In this document: in pieces, positions 27,170-36,190 of the stretch
Position numbering within the stretch: the stretch's first letter is position 1
Layout: each line of letters opens with the position of its first letter
NCBI RefSeq assembly: GCF_002261185.1
Contig: NZ_NEVQ01000022.1
Coordinates: forward strand, 310,001-374,000
Length of the DNA stretch: 64,000 bases
Origin: Bordetella genomosp. 4
GTDB taxonomy: Bacteria > Pseudomonadota > Gammaproteobacteria > Burkholderiales > Burkholderiaceae_B
Direction: 5' to 3'
The notes under the pieces: model-generated
Seen by the model: only the letters and a program-made list of their open reading frames with translations
Database searches by the model: none
What the model was told of the DNA's origin: nothing
Program-made: the position numbers and the translations under genes

Positions 27170-27916
27170 ATGGCGTCATCACTATCCGTCGCGAACAAAC
27201 GGGTGCTCATCACGGGCGCCTCCAGCGGCCTGGGACAGCACTTTGCCAAGACCTTGGCCGCCGAAGGTGCGCAATTGATCCTCGCCGCCCGACGTCTGGA
27301 CCGGCTGCAGGCCTTTGCCGACACGCTATCGTGCAGCGTAGCCCCGCTGTGCCTGCCCTTTGATGTCACGGATGCCTCCAGCCATGGAGAGCTGGTCAAG
27401 CACATCGACACCCTGGATGTGCTGATCAATAACGCCGGCATCGTGCGCGAAAGTGCCGCAGCCAAGCACAGTTCAGAGGATTGGGATGCCGTGCTGGACA
27501 CCAACCTCAAAGGGATGTTTTTTCTGGCTCAGTCCCTGCTGCCCGCGCTACAGGTCAATGGCGGCAGCATCATCAATGTGGCCTCCATTCTCGGCCTGCG
27601 CCAGGCAGGCGGCGTCGTGTCGTATGCCGTATCCAAGGCTGGGGTCATTCAGCTGAGCAAGACGCTGGCGCTGGAATGGGCGCGCTATGGCATTCGCGTC
27701 AATGCCTTGGCGCCCGGTTATATCGAGACCGAGATCAATGCCGATTTTTGGCAGTCCGACGCGGGCAAAGCGTTGATCAAACGCATTCCGCAACGGCGCC
27801 TGGGCCAACTCGAGGATCTCGACGGCCCCTTGCTGCTGTTGTGCAGCGACGCGTCGCGCTACATGACTGGCTCGGTGATCGTCGTCGACGGCGGCCATCT
27901 CGTCAACACGCTTTGA
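27170..27916 (+). CDS. SDR family NAD(P)-dependent oxidoreductase
   Basis: A 248-residue SDR with TGASSGLG, NNAGIV and catalytic YAVSK. The open frame extends to 26954, but the ATG at 27170 has a GAGGAG site at about 9 nt and gives the standard N-terminus. It is the first gene of the operon with acyl-CoA dehydrogenase and APH-type kinase, comparable to the SDR of levulinate-type operons. Confidence 0.9.
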   Translation: MASSLSVANKRVLITGASSGLGQHFAKTLAAEGAQLILAARRLDRLQAFADTLSCSVAPLCLPFDVTDASSHGELVKHIDTLDVLINNAGIVRESAAAKHSSEDWDAVLDTNLKGMFFLAQSLLPALQVNGGSIINVASILGLRQAGGVVSYAVSKAGVIQLSKTLALEWARYGIRVNALAPGYIETEINADFWQSDAGKALIKRIPQRRLGQLEDLDGPLLLLCSDASRYMTGSVIVVDGGHLVNTL

Positions 27917-27926
27917 GGAAACAGGC

Positions 27927-29120
27927 ATGTACACACCCTACCCCAGCGAACGCAGCCGCGAAGTCGGCGAACGTGTCGAGGCATTTGTGCGTAACGTCGT
28001 CGTCCCGTACGAGAACGATCCGCGCCGCACCGCACATGGCCCGACACAGGAGCTCGTCGAAGAACTGCGTGCCAAGGCTCGCGCGGCCGGCGTGATGACG
28101 CCGCACATCCTGTCCGATGGCAGCCACATGACGCAGTTGGAAACCGCAGCCGTGCTCAAGCGTTCAGGTCTGTCGCCGTTGGGGCCGATAGCGGTCAACA
28201 CCATGGCGCCCGACGAAGGCAATATGTTTTTGCTAGGCAAAGTCGCCACCCCAGCGCAAAAAGCCAAGTACCTGGACCGCCTGGTCAGCGGACATGCACG
28301 CTCGGCCTTTTACATGACCGAACCTGCTGTGGATGGCGGTGCGGGATCGGACCCATCGATGTTGCAGACGACCGCCGTTCAACAAGGCGATCGCTGGGTC
28401 ATCAATGGCCGCAAGATGTTCATCACCGGCGCAGAAGGCGCCGAAGTCGGCATCGTGATGGCGCGCAGCAATACCGGCGACAAAGTCCAGGCCACGATGT
28501 TTCTGGTCTCATTGCCCCACCCTGCCATTCGTATCGAACGCATTCTCGATACGATCGACAGCTCGATGCCCGGCGGCCACGCCCTGATCGTCATCGATAA
28601 CCTCGTCGTTCCGCAGGAAGACGTCCTAGGCGAGGTGCACGAGGGATTCCGCTACGCGCAGATCCGCCTGTCTCCGGCCCGCCTGTCGCACTGCATGCGT
28701 TGGTTTGGCGGCGCCGCGCGTGCGCACGAAATCGCGACCGCCTATGCGGTAAAACGCAAGGCCTTCGGCAAGCCGTTGATCGACCACGAGGGTGTAGGTT
28801 TCATGCTGGCCGACAACCTGATCGATCTGCAGCAAGCCGCCTTGATGATCGATTGGTGCGCTGGCGTGTTGGATTCCGGATCTCAGGCCACGACTGAAAG
28901 CTCCATGGCCAAGGTCGCGGTATCGGACGCACTATTTCGCGTGGCAGACCGCTGCGTGCAGGTCATGGGCGGCACCGGTGTCTCGCGCGACACCATCGTC
29001 GAGCAGATATTCCGCGAAGTCCGTGCGTTCCGCATTTATGACGGCCCGACCGAGGTCCACAAATGGTCGCTGGCGAAAAAGATGAAACGTGATGCACTGC
29101 ATGGAGGCTCGCATGACTAA
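27927..29120 (+). CDS. Acyl-CoA dehydrogenase, ACAD10/11-like
   Basis: A 397-residue FAD flavoprotein with FYMTEPAVDGGAGSDPSMLQ in the FAD/substrate region and QVMGGTGVSRDTIVEQIFRE near the C-terminus. The usual catalytic YEG motif reads IYDGPTEVH, with Asp in place of Glu, as in the ACAD10/11 branch. In that branch the enzymes act on 4-phosphoacyl-CoAs and do not carry out plain beta-oxidation. The overlapping kinase gene supports this reading. Confidence 0.88.
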   Translation: MYTPYPSERSREVGERVEAFVRNVVVPYENDPRRTAHGPTQELVEELRAKARAAGVMTPHILSDGSHMTQLETAAVLKRSGLSPLGPIAVNTMAPDEGNMFLLGKVATPAQKAKYLDRLVSGHARSAFYMTEPAVDGGAGSDPSMLQTTAVQQGDRWVINGRKMFITGAEGAEVGIVMARSNTGDKVQATMFLVSLPHPAIRIERILDTIDSSMPGGHALIVIDNLVVPQEDVLGEVHEGFRYAQIRLSPARLSHCMRWFGGAARAHEIATAYAVKRKAFGKPLIDHEGVGFMLADNLIDLQQAALMIDWCAGVLDSGSQATTESSMAKVAVSDALFRVADRCVQVMGGTGVSRDTIVEQIFREVRAFRIYDGPTEVHKWSLAKKMKRDALHGGSHD

Positions 29121-30180
29121 AGCGACTGGCAATTTCGCTGGCACCACCGCCGTGCGGCCCGAGCATCGCATTGACCAGCCTGCTTTAGAGGCCTGGATGC
29201 AAGCCAACGTCGAAGGATACCAAGGACCACTGACGATAGACCAGTTCAAAGGCGGGCAATCCAACCCGACCTATCGCCTGCAGACACCGGCCCGCAACTA
29301 CGTCCTGCGACGCAAGCCGCCGGGCGTACTACTCAAGGGTGCCCACGCCGTCGAACGCGAGGCCCGCGTGATGAGCGCACTGGGCACCGTAGGTTTCGCA
29401 GTACCGCGGATCTATGGCCTATGCACAGATGACAGCGTCATCGGCAGCTGGTTCTTTGTCATGGCCATGGTGGAGGGGCGCGTATTCTGGGATGCCAGTT
29501 TTTCCGACGTACCGCGTGAGGCACGCGCTCAGTACATGGATGCTATGAATGCCACCCTGGCAGCGCTGCACCAAATCGACTACGCCGCTATCGGCCTGGG
29601 TGATTACGGCCGGCCAGGCGGCTACGTCAAACGCCAAATCGACCGCTGGTCCAAGCAATATCTCGAGGACGATCTCGCAGGCCGTTATCCGGCGATGGAC
29701 CAACTCGTCAAATGGCTGCCCAAACATCTGCCCGATGCTGAGGATGTCACCATCACTCATGGCGACTTTCGAGCAGACAACATGATTTTCCATCCGACAG
29801 AACCCAAGGTACTCGCGGTGCTGGATTGGGAATTGTCCACCTTGGGCGACCCTCTCGCGGATTTTGCGTATCACGCCATGATGTTCCGCATGCCTCCGGA
29901 CATATTGGGCGGGATCGGGGGGCTGGACCTGCAGGCCTCGGGGTTGCCCGATGAACAGGCCTATGTGCGAGCCTATTGCGAACGCACAGGGCGCGCGGGG
30001 ATACCTGACCTGGATTTTTACGTCGTCTTCAACATGTTCCGTTTTGCCGCCATCCTGCACGGGATCAAGGGCCGCGTGCTTCGGGGAACCGCAGCGAACG
30101 CGGATGCAGAGGCGATGGGGAATCGGTTTACGCGAGTCGCCGATATCGCGTGGGAACAGGTAAAGACCCGAATCGCCTGA
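29113..30180 (+). CDS. Aminoglycoside phosphotransferase (APH)-family kinase, ACAD10/11 or LvaA-like
   Basis: A 355-residue small-molecule kinase. It has the catalytic loop ITHGDFRADNMIFHP and the metal-binding LAVLDWELSTLGDPLADF. The ATG at 29113 has GGAGG 6 nt upstream and overlaps the end of the dehydrogenase gene by 8 bp. In mammals the homologous kinase and dehydrogenase domains are fused (ACAD10/11); in Pseudomonas the levulinate kinase LvaA is of this family. A hydroxyacyl-CoA is therefore the likely phosphate acceptor, not an antibiotic. Confidence 0.87.
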   Translation: MTKATGNFAGTTAVRPEHRIDQPALEAWMQANVEGYQGPLTIDQFKGGQSNPTYRLQTPARNYVLRRKPPGVLLKGAHAVEREARVMSALGTVGFAVPRIYGLCTDDSVIGSWFFVMAMVEGRVFWDASFSDVPREARAQYMDAMNATLAALHQIDYAAIGLGDYGRPGGYVKRQIDRWSKQYLEDDLAGRYPAMDQLVKWLPKHLPDAEDVTITHGDFRADNMIFHPTEPKVLAVLDWELSTLGDPLADFAYHAMMFRMPPDILGGIGGLDLQASGLPDEQAYVRAYCERTGRAGIPDLDFYVVFNMFRFAAILHGIKGRVLRGTAANADAEAMGNRFTRVADIAWEQVKTRIA

Positions 30181-30363
30181 CCGGCAGTCCCCTCCCTCAC
30201 CTATACTCTGCAAAAAAGTCCTAGACGACGTCTGATCTGTCCTAACGCGTTGTTCCTCTGACTGCGTACAGTACCACTCGTACTAATTCGCCATCCCACG
30301 GCAAAAAGTGCAAGTGGCTGTCGCAGCCTGGCATCAATACTCATGCTACACGAAGGAACACGC

Positions 30364-30681
30364 ATGCTTTACGACGTCCGTACCTACACCTGCCGCCCCG
30401 GCACGATCAAAAAACATCTCGCCCTATATGCGGAACATGGCTACGAGATACAGAGCCGGCACCTGGGCAAGCCCCTGGCCTATATGCAGACCGAGACGGG
30501 CAATGTGAACAGCTACATGCACATCTGGGTCTACCAAGACGCCGCAGACCGCGCCACCCGCCGCCAGGCCCTGCAAAGCGATCCCGAATGGGCAAGCTAC
30601 CTGACCAAGAGCGCCGAAGCAGGCTATGTCGTCAGCCAGGAAAACCGCCTGATGACTCCCGTACCTTTCTTCAAACCCTGA
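30364..30681 (+). CDS. NIPSNAP family protein
   Basis: A 105-residue dimeric alpha-beta barrel type protein: MLYDVRTYTCRPGTIKKHL, then HIWVYQDAADRATRRQAL and an NRLMTPVPF ending. The ATG at 30364 has AAGGA at 7 nt; an earlier ATG at 30343 lacks a site. The biochemical role of this family in bacteria is unclear. It follows the APH-family kinase gene after 183 bp. Confidence 0.85.
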   Translation: MLYDVRTYTCRPGTIKKHLALYAEHGYEIQSRHLGKPLAYMQTETGNVNSYMHIWVYQDAADRATRRQALQSDPEWASYLTKSAEAGYVVSQENRLMTPVPFFKP

Positions 30682-30744
30682 CCTTCCGCGGACCACGCCT
30701 CGGCGGACAGAAAAGCAATCACTGCCGGGGGTGAAGGAGACACC

Positions 30745-32436
30745 ATGTTCCAACAGGTATACGACCCCGTCGGCGGGTCGCTTTTGTTGTCGGCGCTTTG
30801 CGCCGCGCTGCCCTTGCTCACCATGTTCATCCTGCTGGGATGGTTTCGCGTGACGCCGCATCGGGCCGCACTTGTGTCACTGCTGGTGTGCATCGGCGTA
30901 GCGCTATTTGGTTACGGAATGCCGATCAGCACGACCTTGAATACCGGCATCTACGGCTCGGCCTTCAGCGTATTGACGGTGCTGTGGATCATTGTCAATG
31001 CAATCTGGCTCTATAACCTGACGGTTAAATCCGGACATTTCGCCACGCTCAAGGACAGTTTTGCGCTGATCAGTCCCGATCCGCGTATTCAAGCCATTCT
31101 GATTGCGTACAACTTTGGCGCCTTGATGGAGGCCCTCGCGGGCGCGGGCACTCCTATCGCCATCTCGGGCGCCATGTTGCTGGCCATCGGTATGCGCCCT
31201 ATCAAAGCTGCGGTACTGGCCCTGGTCGCCAATACTGCGCCCGTGGCCTTTGGTGCGCTGGCCGTGCCGATCACGACACTCGCGCAAGTTACCGGCATTC
31301 CGTTTGAGCACCTGGGCGCCATCGTCGGACACCAGACGCCGCTCATCGCAGCCTTCGTGCCGCTGATCCTGGTGTGGTTGACAGATAGCAAGCGCGGCCT
31401 GACTCAGGTATGGCCAGCTGCCGTCGTCGCGGGCGTCGGTTTTGGCCTGAGCCAATGGGCCAGTGCAACGTTTATCTCGGTTGCGCTTGCAGACGTGATC
31501 GGTGCATTAGGTTCGGCGTTCGCATTGATTCTGTTCTTGAAAGTCTGGCGTTGCCCGAGCCCTGACTCAGCGAGCGACATGGATGCCTCCTCGTCGACGG
31601 CCGAGCATTCACGGGGCGCGCGAGACACCGCAGCACCGGTGCACGAAGCCATTCCTCATAGTGTTGGAGCGTATTTGCCTCCAGGCACCGTCGTGCGGCC
31701 AACCACAGGCTCCATGTTCCAAGCCTACCTGCCTTACATCCTGATCATCGCCATTTTCTCGCTGGCACAAATGCAGGTCGTAAAGCAGTGGCTCTCGGTA
31801 GGGACGTTCAGCTTTGCCTGGCCAGGATTGAGCATCACCAACGCTGCGGGCGCCAAAGTCGGCACCATGTTTACGTTGAATAGCCTTTCCGCCACGGGCT
31901 CGCTGCTGCTGTTGTCCGGCATCCTGTCTGCCATCCTGCTGCGCATCGACGCCAGGACTGCCATCGTCACCTATCGTGAAACCGTCTATCAGTTGCGATG
32001 GGCGATACCCACGGTGTTGTGCGTGCTGGCCATCGCTTTCATCATGAATTATTCCGGTCAAACCGTCACCCTGGGCGTCTGGCTGGCACAAACGGGATCG
32101 GCGTTCGCCTTCCTGTCGCCCGTCATCGGTTGGATCGGCGTGGCGGTCACGGGATCGGACAACTCGGCCAATGCCTTGTTCGGCGCTTTGCAAGTCGCCG
32201 CGGCGAACGCTACCGGCCTGAATCCCGCATTGCTCGCCGCCGCCAACGCATCCGGCGGCGTGCTGGGCAAAATGATCTCGCCGCAAAGCCTTGCCGTTGG
32301 CGCGGCGGCAGTGGGTATCATTGGCCAAGAGGGATTGATTTTCCGCAAAGTCATCGGCTGGAGCCTGCTGTTGTTGGCCGTCCTGTCTCTGCTGGTGTAT
32401 CTGCAAACGAATGTACTTGCGTGGATGGTGCCTTAA
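30745..32436 (+). CDS. lctP: L-lactate permease family transporter
   Basis: A 563-residue inner-membrane protein with about 12-14 hydrophobic helices. The family marks IAYNFGALMEALAGAGTPIA, TGSDNSANALFG and ASGGVLGKMISPQSLAVG are clear. LctP members carry lactate, glycolate or other short 2-hydroxy acids with protons. AAGGAGA precedes the ATG. Its place after the dehydrogenase-kinase genes suggests a hydroxy acid as the operon's substrate. Confidence 0.9.
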   Translation: MFQQVYDPVGGSLLLSALCAALPLLTMFILLGWFRVTPHRAALVSLLVCIGVALFGYGMPISTTLNTGIYGSAFSVLTVLWIIVNAIWLYNLTVKSGHFATLKDSFALISPDPRIQAILIAYNFGALMEALAGAGTPIAISGAMLLAIGMRPIKAAVLALVANTAPVAFGALAVPITTLAQVTGIPFEHLGAIVGHQTPLIAAFVPLILVWLTDSKRGLTQVWPAAVVAGVGFGLSQWASATFISVALADVIGALGSAFALILFLKVWRCPSPDSASDMDASSSTAEHSRGARDTAAPVHEAIPHSVGAYLPPGTVVRPTTGSMFQAYLPYILIIAIFSLAQMQVVKQWLSVGTFSFAWPGLSITNAAGAKVGTMFTLNSLSATGSLLLLSGILSAILLRIDARTAIVTYRETVYQLRWAIPTVLCVLAIAFIMNYSGQTVTLGVWLAQTGSAFAFLSPVIGWIGVAVTGSDNSANALFGALQVAAANATGLNPALLAAANASGGVLGKMISPQSLAVGAAAVGIIGQEGLIFRKVIGWSLLLLAVLSLLVYLQTNVLAWMVP

Positions 32437-32501
32437 GCACTTCCTGCCAGCACCACCAAGCGACCTCAGTAACCCCGAACGACCTGTATTACGGATTTTC
32501 T

Positions 32502-33311
32502 ATGATCAACTACCCAGAACTTTTCAACCTGCGCGGCAAGATTGCGGTCGTGCTCGGTGCGGCATCGGGCATCGGCCAGGCATCAGCTCACGCGCTGGGC
32601 GCCATGGGGGCTCATGTCTTGTGCGCGGACCGTGACAGCGACGGTGCACGTGCTACCGCAGAGCAAATCAGCGCAAACGGCGTAGCCACCTGGATGCAAA
32701 CGGACGCCGCCAGCGGCGCCGACATCGCCGCGCTCGCTGACAAGGCGTTGGCCGAGCATGGCCGCATTGATATCGCGGTCTCTACCCCGGCCCTGAACAT
32801 CCGCAAACTCATCGTCGATTACACAGAGGAGGAGTTCGATCAGGTGATGAATCTCAACCTGAAGGGCGCTTTTCATTTCATGCGCAGTTTCGGCCGGCCG
32901 ATGATCAAGCAGGGCTCGGGCAGCATGATTCTGTGCTCGTCCATGCGTGCTGTAACGATCGAGCCGGGCCTGGGTATCTATGCCGCTACCAAAGCCGGTA
33001 TCGCCCAGATGGTCAAAGCCTTTTCTGCCGAAGTCGGCAGCTACGGCGTACGTGTCAATGCCGTCATGCCCAGCATTATCGAAACGAGACTGACAGCGCC
33101 GCTAAAGGAAAAGCAGGACATCTACAACACCTATGCCGGCCATACCGTGCTGAACCGCTGGGGCCAGCCCTCGGAGGTTGGCGCCGCAGTAGCATTCCTG
33201 GCATCCGATGCTGCCAGCTATATTTCGGGTAGCAGCTTATCGGTGGATGCCGGATGGACGGCGATTGATGGGCCTCCTACAGGGCTGACGCAAACGCGGC
33301 CGTCGGAGTAA
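32502..33311 (+). CDS. SDR family oxidoreductase with altered NNAG motif
   Basis: A 269-residue SDR: cofactor loop GAASGIGQ near residue 18 and catalytic YAATK. The strand-4 NNAG motif is replaced by STPALNIRK. The frame is open far upstream within lctP, but the standard SDR start is the ATG at 32502. The ribosome site is weak. It lies 65 bp after lctP and probably shares its transcript. Confidence 0.87.
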   Translation: MINYPELFNLRGKIAVVLGAASGIGQASAHALGAMGAHVLCADRDSDGARATAEQISANGVATWMQTDAASGADIAALADKALAEHGRIDIAVSTPALNIRKLIVDYTEEEFDQVMNLNLKGAFHFMRSFGRPMIKQGSGSMILCSSMRAVTIEPGLGIYAATKAGIAQMVKAFSAEVGSYGVRVNAVMPSIIETRLTAPLKEKQDIYNTYAGHTVLNRWGQPSEVGAAVAFLASDAASYISGSSLSVDAGWTAIDGPPTGLTQTRPSE

Positions 33312-33333
33312 CAGGCCTGCGATAAGAGCATGG

Positions 33334-33371
33334 CGCGAAGTACTGCCAGGAGTATTGTTCAGCACTTCGCG
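33334..33371 (+). terminator. Hairpin downstream of the lctP-SDR genes
   Basis: CGCGAAGT (33334-33341) pairs with ACTTCGCG (33364-33371), and an inner CTG/CAG extends the stem after one mismatch. A short T-run (GTTTT) follows a few bases later. It lies between convergent genes, so it could stop the SDR transcript. Confidence 0.5.
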
Positions 33372-33422
33372 TCGTGCGTTTTGGCTACAGTCAGGACAAG
33401 CAACGAACTATTGCCTGATACG

Positions 33423-34001
33423 CTAATTTTTCAGCAAGGCTAAGGCAGTTTCAACTGCCCCCTCCAGCAGCGCCTTTTCCGGCCGAGCACGCGCCAATAC
33501 ACGCACGCCCATCAAGACACTGAGCAAATGGCGCGCCAACTGCGCTGCGGGTAGCACACGCGTGATCGTCCCATCGGCCTGCCCCGCAGTGATGCAACGT
33601 AGAAAGAACCTCTCAATGTTCTTCAATGCATCGGCAATGACCTTTCGAAACTCGGGATCATGAGGGGCGAGCTCCAACGCGGAGTTCACCAACATGCAAC
33701 CCTTGTGTTCGCGATCATTCAGCGAGCGGCTCAGAATCTGTTCAAAGAAATAGGCGATGGCTTCGCTAGGCGGGAGCGTTTCGCCCTTTTGTATGCGCTC
33801 TGTGATGTGCACGACGTAGCGATCGAGCGCGACCCGGAACAGCCCTCGTTTATCCCCATAGGCATTGTAGAGACTGGCTGCGGTGATGCCCGTCTCGCAG
33901 GTGAGGTCTTTCACCGACGTTGCCTCATAGCCTTGCGACCAAAAGCAATGCATCACTGCATCGAGCAGTGCGTCTTCGTCGAACTCTCTGGGCCTTGCCA
34001 T
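33423..34001 (-). CDS. TetR family transcriptional regulator
   Basis: A 192-residue regulator starting MARPREFDEDALLDAVMHCF, with the DNA-binding helix region TCETGITAASLYNAYGDKRG. The overall look is that of the NemR/AcrR-like branch that senses electrophiles. It diverges from two glutathione-enzyme genes, which fits such a role. Confidence 0.9.
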   Translation of the reverse strand: MARPREFDEDALLDAVMHCFWSQGYEATSVKDLTCETGITAASLYNAYGDKRGLFRVALDRYVVHITERIQKGETLPPSEAIAYFFEQILSRSLNDREHKGCMLVNSALELAPHDPEFRKVIADALKNIERFFLRCITAGQADGTITRVLPAAQLARHLLSVLMGVRVLARARPEKALLEGAVETALALLKN

Positions 34002-34065
34002 ATCGCTTTTCTAGATCCCGTTATGGCATCGCAGCGCTTGCCATTCTTGTCGTGTTGGGCCATTA

Positions 34066-34081
34066 TAGAATGGTCGTACTA
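34066..34081. promoter_or_regulatory. Candidate TetR operator (imperfect palindrome)
   Basis: TAGAATGGTCGTACTA is an imperfect 16-bp palindrome (5 of 8 pairs match) in the 110-bp gap between the TetR gene and the GST gene, ending 30 bp before the GST start. Position and TAG/CTA ends suggest a TetR-family site; the evidence is weak. Confidence 0.3.
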
Positions 34082-34111
34082 AAACTCAAAACCGTTGCTC
34101 GGAGCAAAAAG

Positions 34112-34819
34112 ATGATCCGATTCTATTTTCACCCTACGCCCAATCCCGCAAAGATTTCCCTCTTTCTCGAGGAGGCGGGCGTGCCCTACGAAGTCATCCC
34201 GGTCGACACCAGCAAGGGCGAGCAACATACGCCCGCGTTTCGGGCGATCAACCCTAATGGCAAAGTCCCTGCCATCGTCGACACGGCCGGGCCCGATAGC
34301 AAAGAAGCGCGCGTCTTTGACTCCACCGCGATCCTGCTCTACCTCGGAGAAAAGACCGGCAAGTTCATGGGCGCCGCCCAAGACCGGCCCGAGCTGCTCT
34401 CGTGGCTGCTGTTCCTTGCGTCCGGCCTGGGCCCGTTTTCGGGACAAGCGGTACATTTTCAGTTTGCCGCGCCAGAGGGCCTGGACTATGCCGTGAACCG
34501 CTATCGGCGCGAAGCCGAACGGCATTACCAAGTGTTGAACGATCACCTCGAGGGACGCACCTACATCGTCGGCGACACATACACCATCGCAGATATGTCG
34601 GCCTGGGGCTGGCTCGATCGCGCCTCGCGAGTGCGCAAAGGCGCAGATGATCCGCTTGCGCCCTTCCCTAATCTCAAGCGTCTCTTTGAAACCGTTGATG
34701 CACGGCCTGCCGTGGCGCGAGCGCGCGCCGTCGGCCAGAACCACGAGTTCAAGCGCGTCAACGACGAGGAAACCAAACGCGCGCTGTTTCCTTCCAACTA
34801 TCCCCCAGCCGCCGCCTGA
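34112..34819 (+). CDS. Glutathione S-transferase family protein
   Basis: A 235-residue GST: N-terminal thioredoxin-like domain (MIRFYFHPTPNPAKISLFLE, then NPNGKVPAIVD and ESA-like FDSTAILLYL) and all-helical C-terminal domain with YTIADMSAWGWL. GGAG lies 7 nt before the ATG. It conjugates or reduces electrophiles with glutathione; the substrate is unknown. It is the first gene of the TetR-controlled set. Confidence 0.9.
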   Translation: MIRFYFHPTPNPAKISLFLEEAGVPYEVIPVDTSKGEQHTPAFRAINPNGKVPAIVDTAGPDSKEARVFDSTAILLYLGEKTGKFMGAAQDRPELLSWLLFLASGLGPFSGQAVHFQFAAPEGLDYAVNRYRREAERHYQVLNDHLEGRTYIVGDTYTIADMSAWGWLDRASRVRKGADDPLAPFPNLKRLFETVDARPAVARARAVGQNHEFKRVNDEETKRALFPSNYPPAAA

Positions 34820-34849
34820 GCGGCCTCGACGCTATCCCGGAGCATCAGC

Positions 34850-35728
34850 ATGGCAGACTCCCCCGAATATGTTCCTCCAAAGGTCTGGACTTGGACCCAA
34901 CCCAGCGGCGGCCATTTCGCCAGCATCAACCGGCCCATCGCGGGGCCTACGCACGACAAGGAATTGCCGGTCGGCCGGCATCCGCTGCAACTCTATTCGC
35001 TAGGCACACCCAATGGCGTCAAGGTGACGATCCTGCTGGAGGAACTGCTGGCGTTGGGGCACACCGGCGCCGAATACGACGCGTGGCTGATCAATATCCG
35101 TGACGGCGATCAGTTTGGCAGCGGATTTGTCGGCGTCAATCCCAACTCCAAGATCCCCGCCCTGCTCGATCGCAGCGGCCCTGAGCCGATTCGCGTGTTC
35201 GAGTCGGGCTCGATCCTGTTGTACCTGGCCGAGAAATTTGGCGCCTTCATCCCCAAAGACATCCAGGGGCGTACCGAGACGTTGAACTGGTTGTTCTGGC
35301 AAATGGGCAGCGCCCCTTATCTGGGCGGCGGTTTTGGTCATTTCTATGCCTATGCGCCGACCAAAATCGAATACGCCATCGATCGTTTCGCCATGGAGGT
35401 CAAACGTCAACTCGACGTGCTGGATCGGCGTCTCGCGGAGAGCGAGTACCTGGCGGGCAACGACTATACGATTGCCGATATCGCCGTGTTCCCATGGTAC
35501 GGTGGGCTCGCGAAGGGCTGGCAATACGGCGCCGCAGAGTTCCTCAGCGTCCAGGATTACAAGCACGTTCAACGCTGGGCCAACACCATCCTGGCACGCC
35601 CCGCAGTACGCCGCGGACGTATGGTCAATCGCATGAGCGGAGAGCCATCCGAACAATTGCGCGAGCGCCACGACCCGAGTGACTTTGAAACCAAAACTCA
35701 GGATAAGATCGAAGCGAACCAATCCTGA
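34850..35728 (+). CDS. yghU: Glutathione-dependent disulfide-bond oxidoreductase YghU
   Basis: A 292-residue YghU-type nu-class GST: the N-terminal extension with PPKVWTWTQPSGGHFASINR, the thioredoxin-like domain with NPNSKIPALLD and FESGSILLYLAEKFG, and the C-terminal helical domain. YghU proteins reduce organic hydroperoxides and disulfides with two glutathiones. It starts 30 bp after the GST gene in the same operon. Confidence 0.93.
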   Translation: MADSPEYVPPKVWTWTQPSGGHFASINRPIAGPTHDKELPVGRHPLQLYSLGTPNGVKVTILLEELLALGHTGAEYDAWLINIRDGDQFGSGFVGVNPNSKIPALLDRSGPEPIRVFESGSILLYLAEKFGAFIPKDIQGRTETLNWLFWQMGSAPYLGGGFGHFYAYAPTKIEYAIDRFAMEVKRQLDVLDRRLAESEYLAGNDYTIADIAVFPWYGGLAKGWQYGAAEFLSVQDYKHVQRWANTILARPAVRRGRMVNRMSGEPSEQLRERHDPSDFETKTQDKIEANQS

Positions 35729-35769
35729 CGATCATTCACGCCCGTCAACACGCAAAGGAGACACCCCGC

Positions 35770-36156
35770 ATGACCGATATCGTACGCAGAGAGTCCAACG
35801 AGCGCTTGAGCCGCGTCGTGATTCACGGAGATACCGTGTATGTGGCGGGCGTGACATCGAATGCCGCGGGAGGCATTACCGAACAGACCCGCGATGTACT
35901 GAAAAAAATCGACGGCTATCTGGCACAGGCCAAATCGGACAAGTCCCGGCTCTTGTCCGTGCAAATCTGGCTCAAAGACATCGAACGCGATTTTGACGGT
36001 ATGAACGCCGCCTGGGCCGAATGGGTCCCGGCGAATGCAATGCCGACGCGTGCAACGTGCGAGGCCAAATTGGCCTCGCCGGAGTTGCTGGTGGAAATCA
36101 TTGTCACTGCAGCCAAGCGTCCGAAATATCCGGGCGGGCCGATGTCTGAGGCATGA
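35770..36156 (+). CDS. RidA (YjgF/YER057c/UK114) family protein
   Basis: A 128-residue RidA-family trimer-forming protein with VYVAGVTSNAAGGITEQTRDVL and AMPTRATCEAKLASPELLVE. The conserved arginine that in RidA contacts the substrate carboxylate is present (PTRAT). AAGGAGA precedes the ATG. True RidA hydrolyses reactive enamines and imines; this subgroup may act on another reactive intermediate. It is third in the GST-YghU operon. Confidence 0.88.
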   Translation: MTDIVRRESNERLSRVVIHGDTVYVAGVTSNAAGGITEQTRDVLKKIDGYLAQAKSDKSRLLSVQIWLKDIERDFDGMNAAWAEWVPANAMPTRATCEAKLASPELLVEIIVTAAKRPKYPGGPMSEA

Positions 36157-36190
36157 TTGGGCGTCGGAACTACATGGCAGCACCCGCCCA

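Noticed and set aside
29113-30180. Reading the APH-family gene as an aminoglycoside resistance gene
   Set aside because: Coupling to an ACAD10/11-like dehydrogenase and similarity to LvaA-type kinases point to acyl metabolism.
31998-32501. Upstream extension of the second SDR into lctP
   Set aside because: The extension is Arg/His-rich out-of-frame lctP sequence; the SDR N-terminus begins at 32502.
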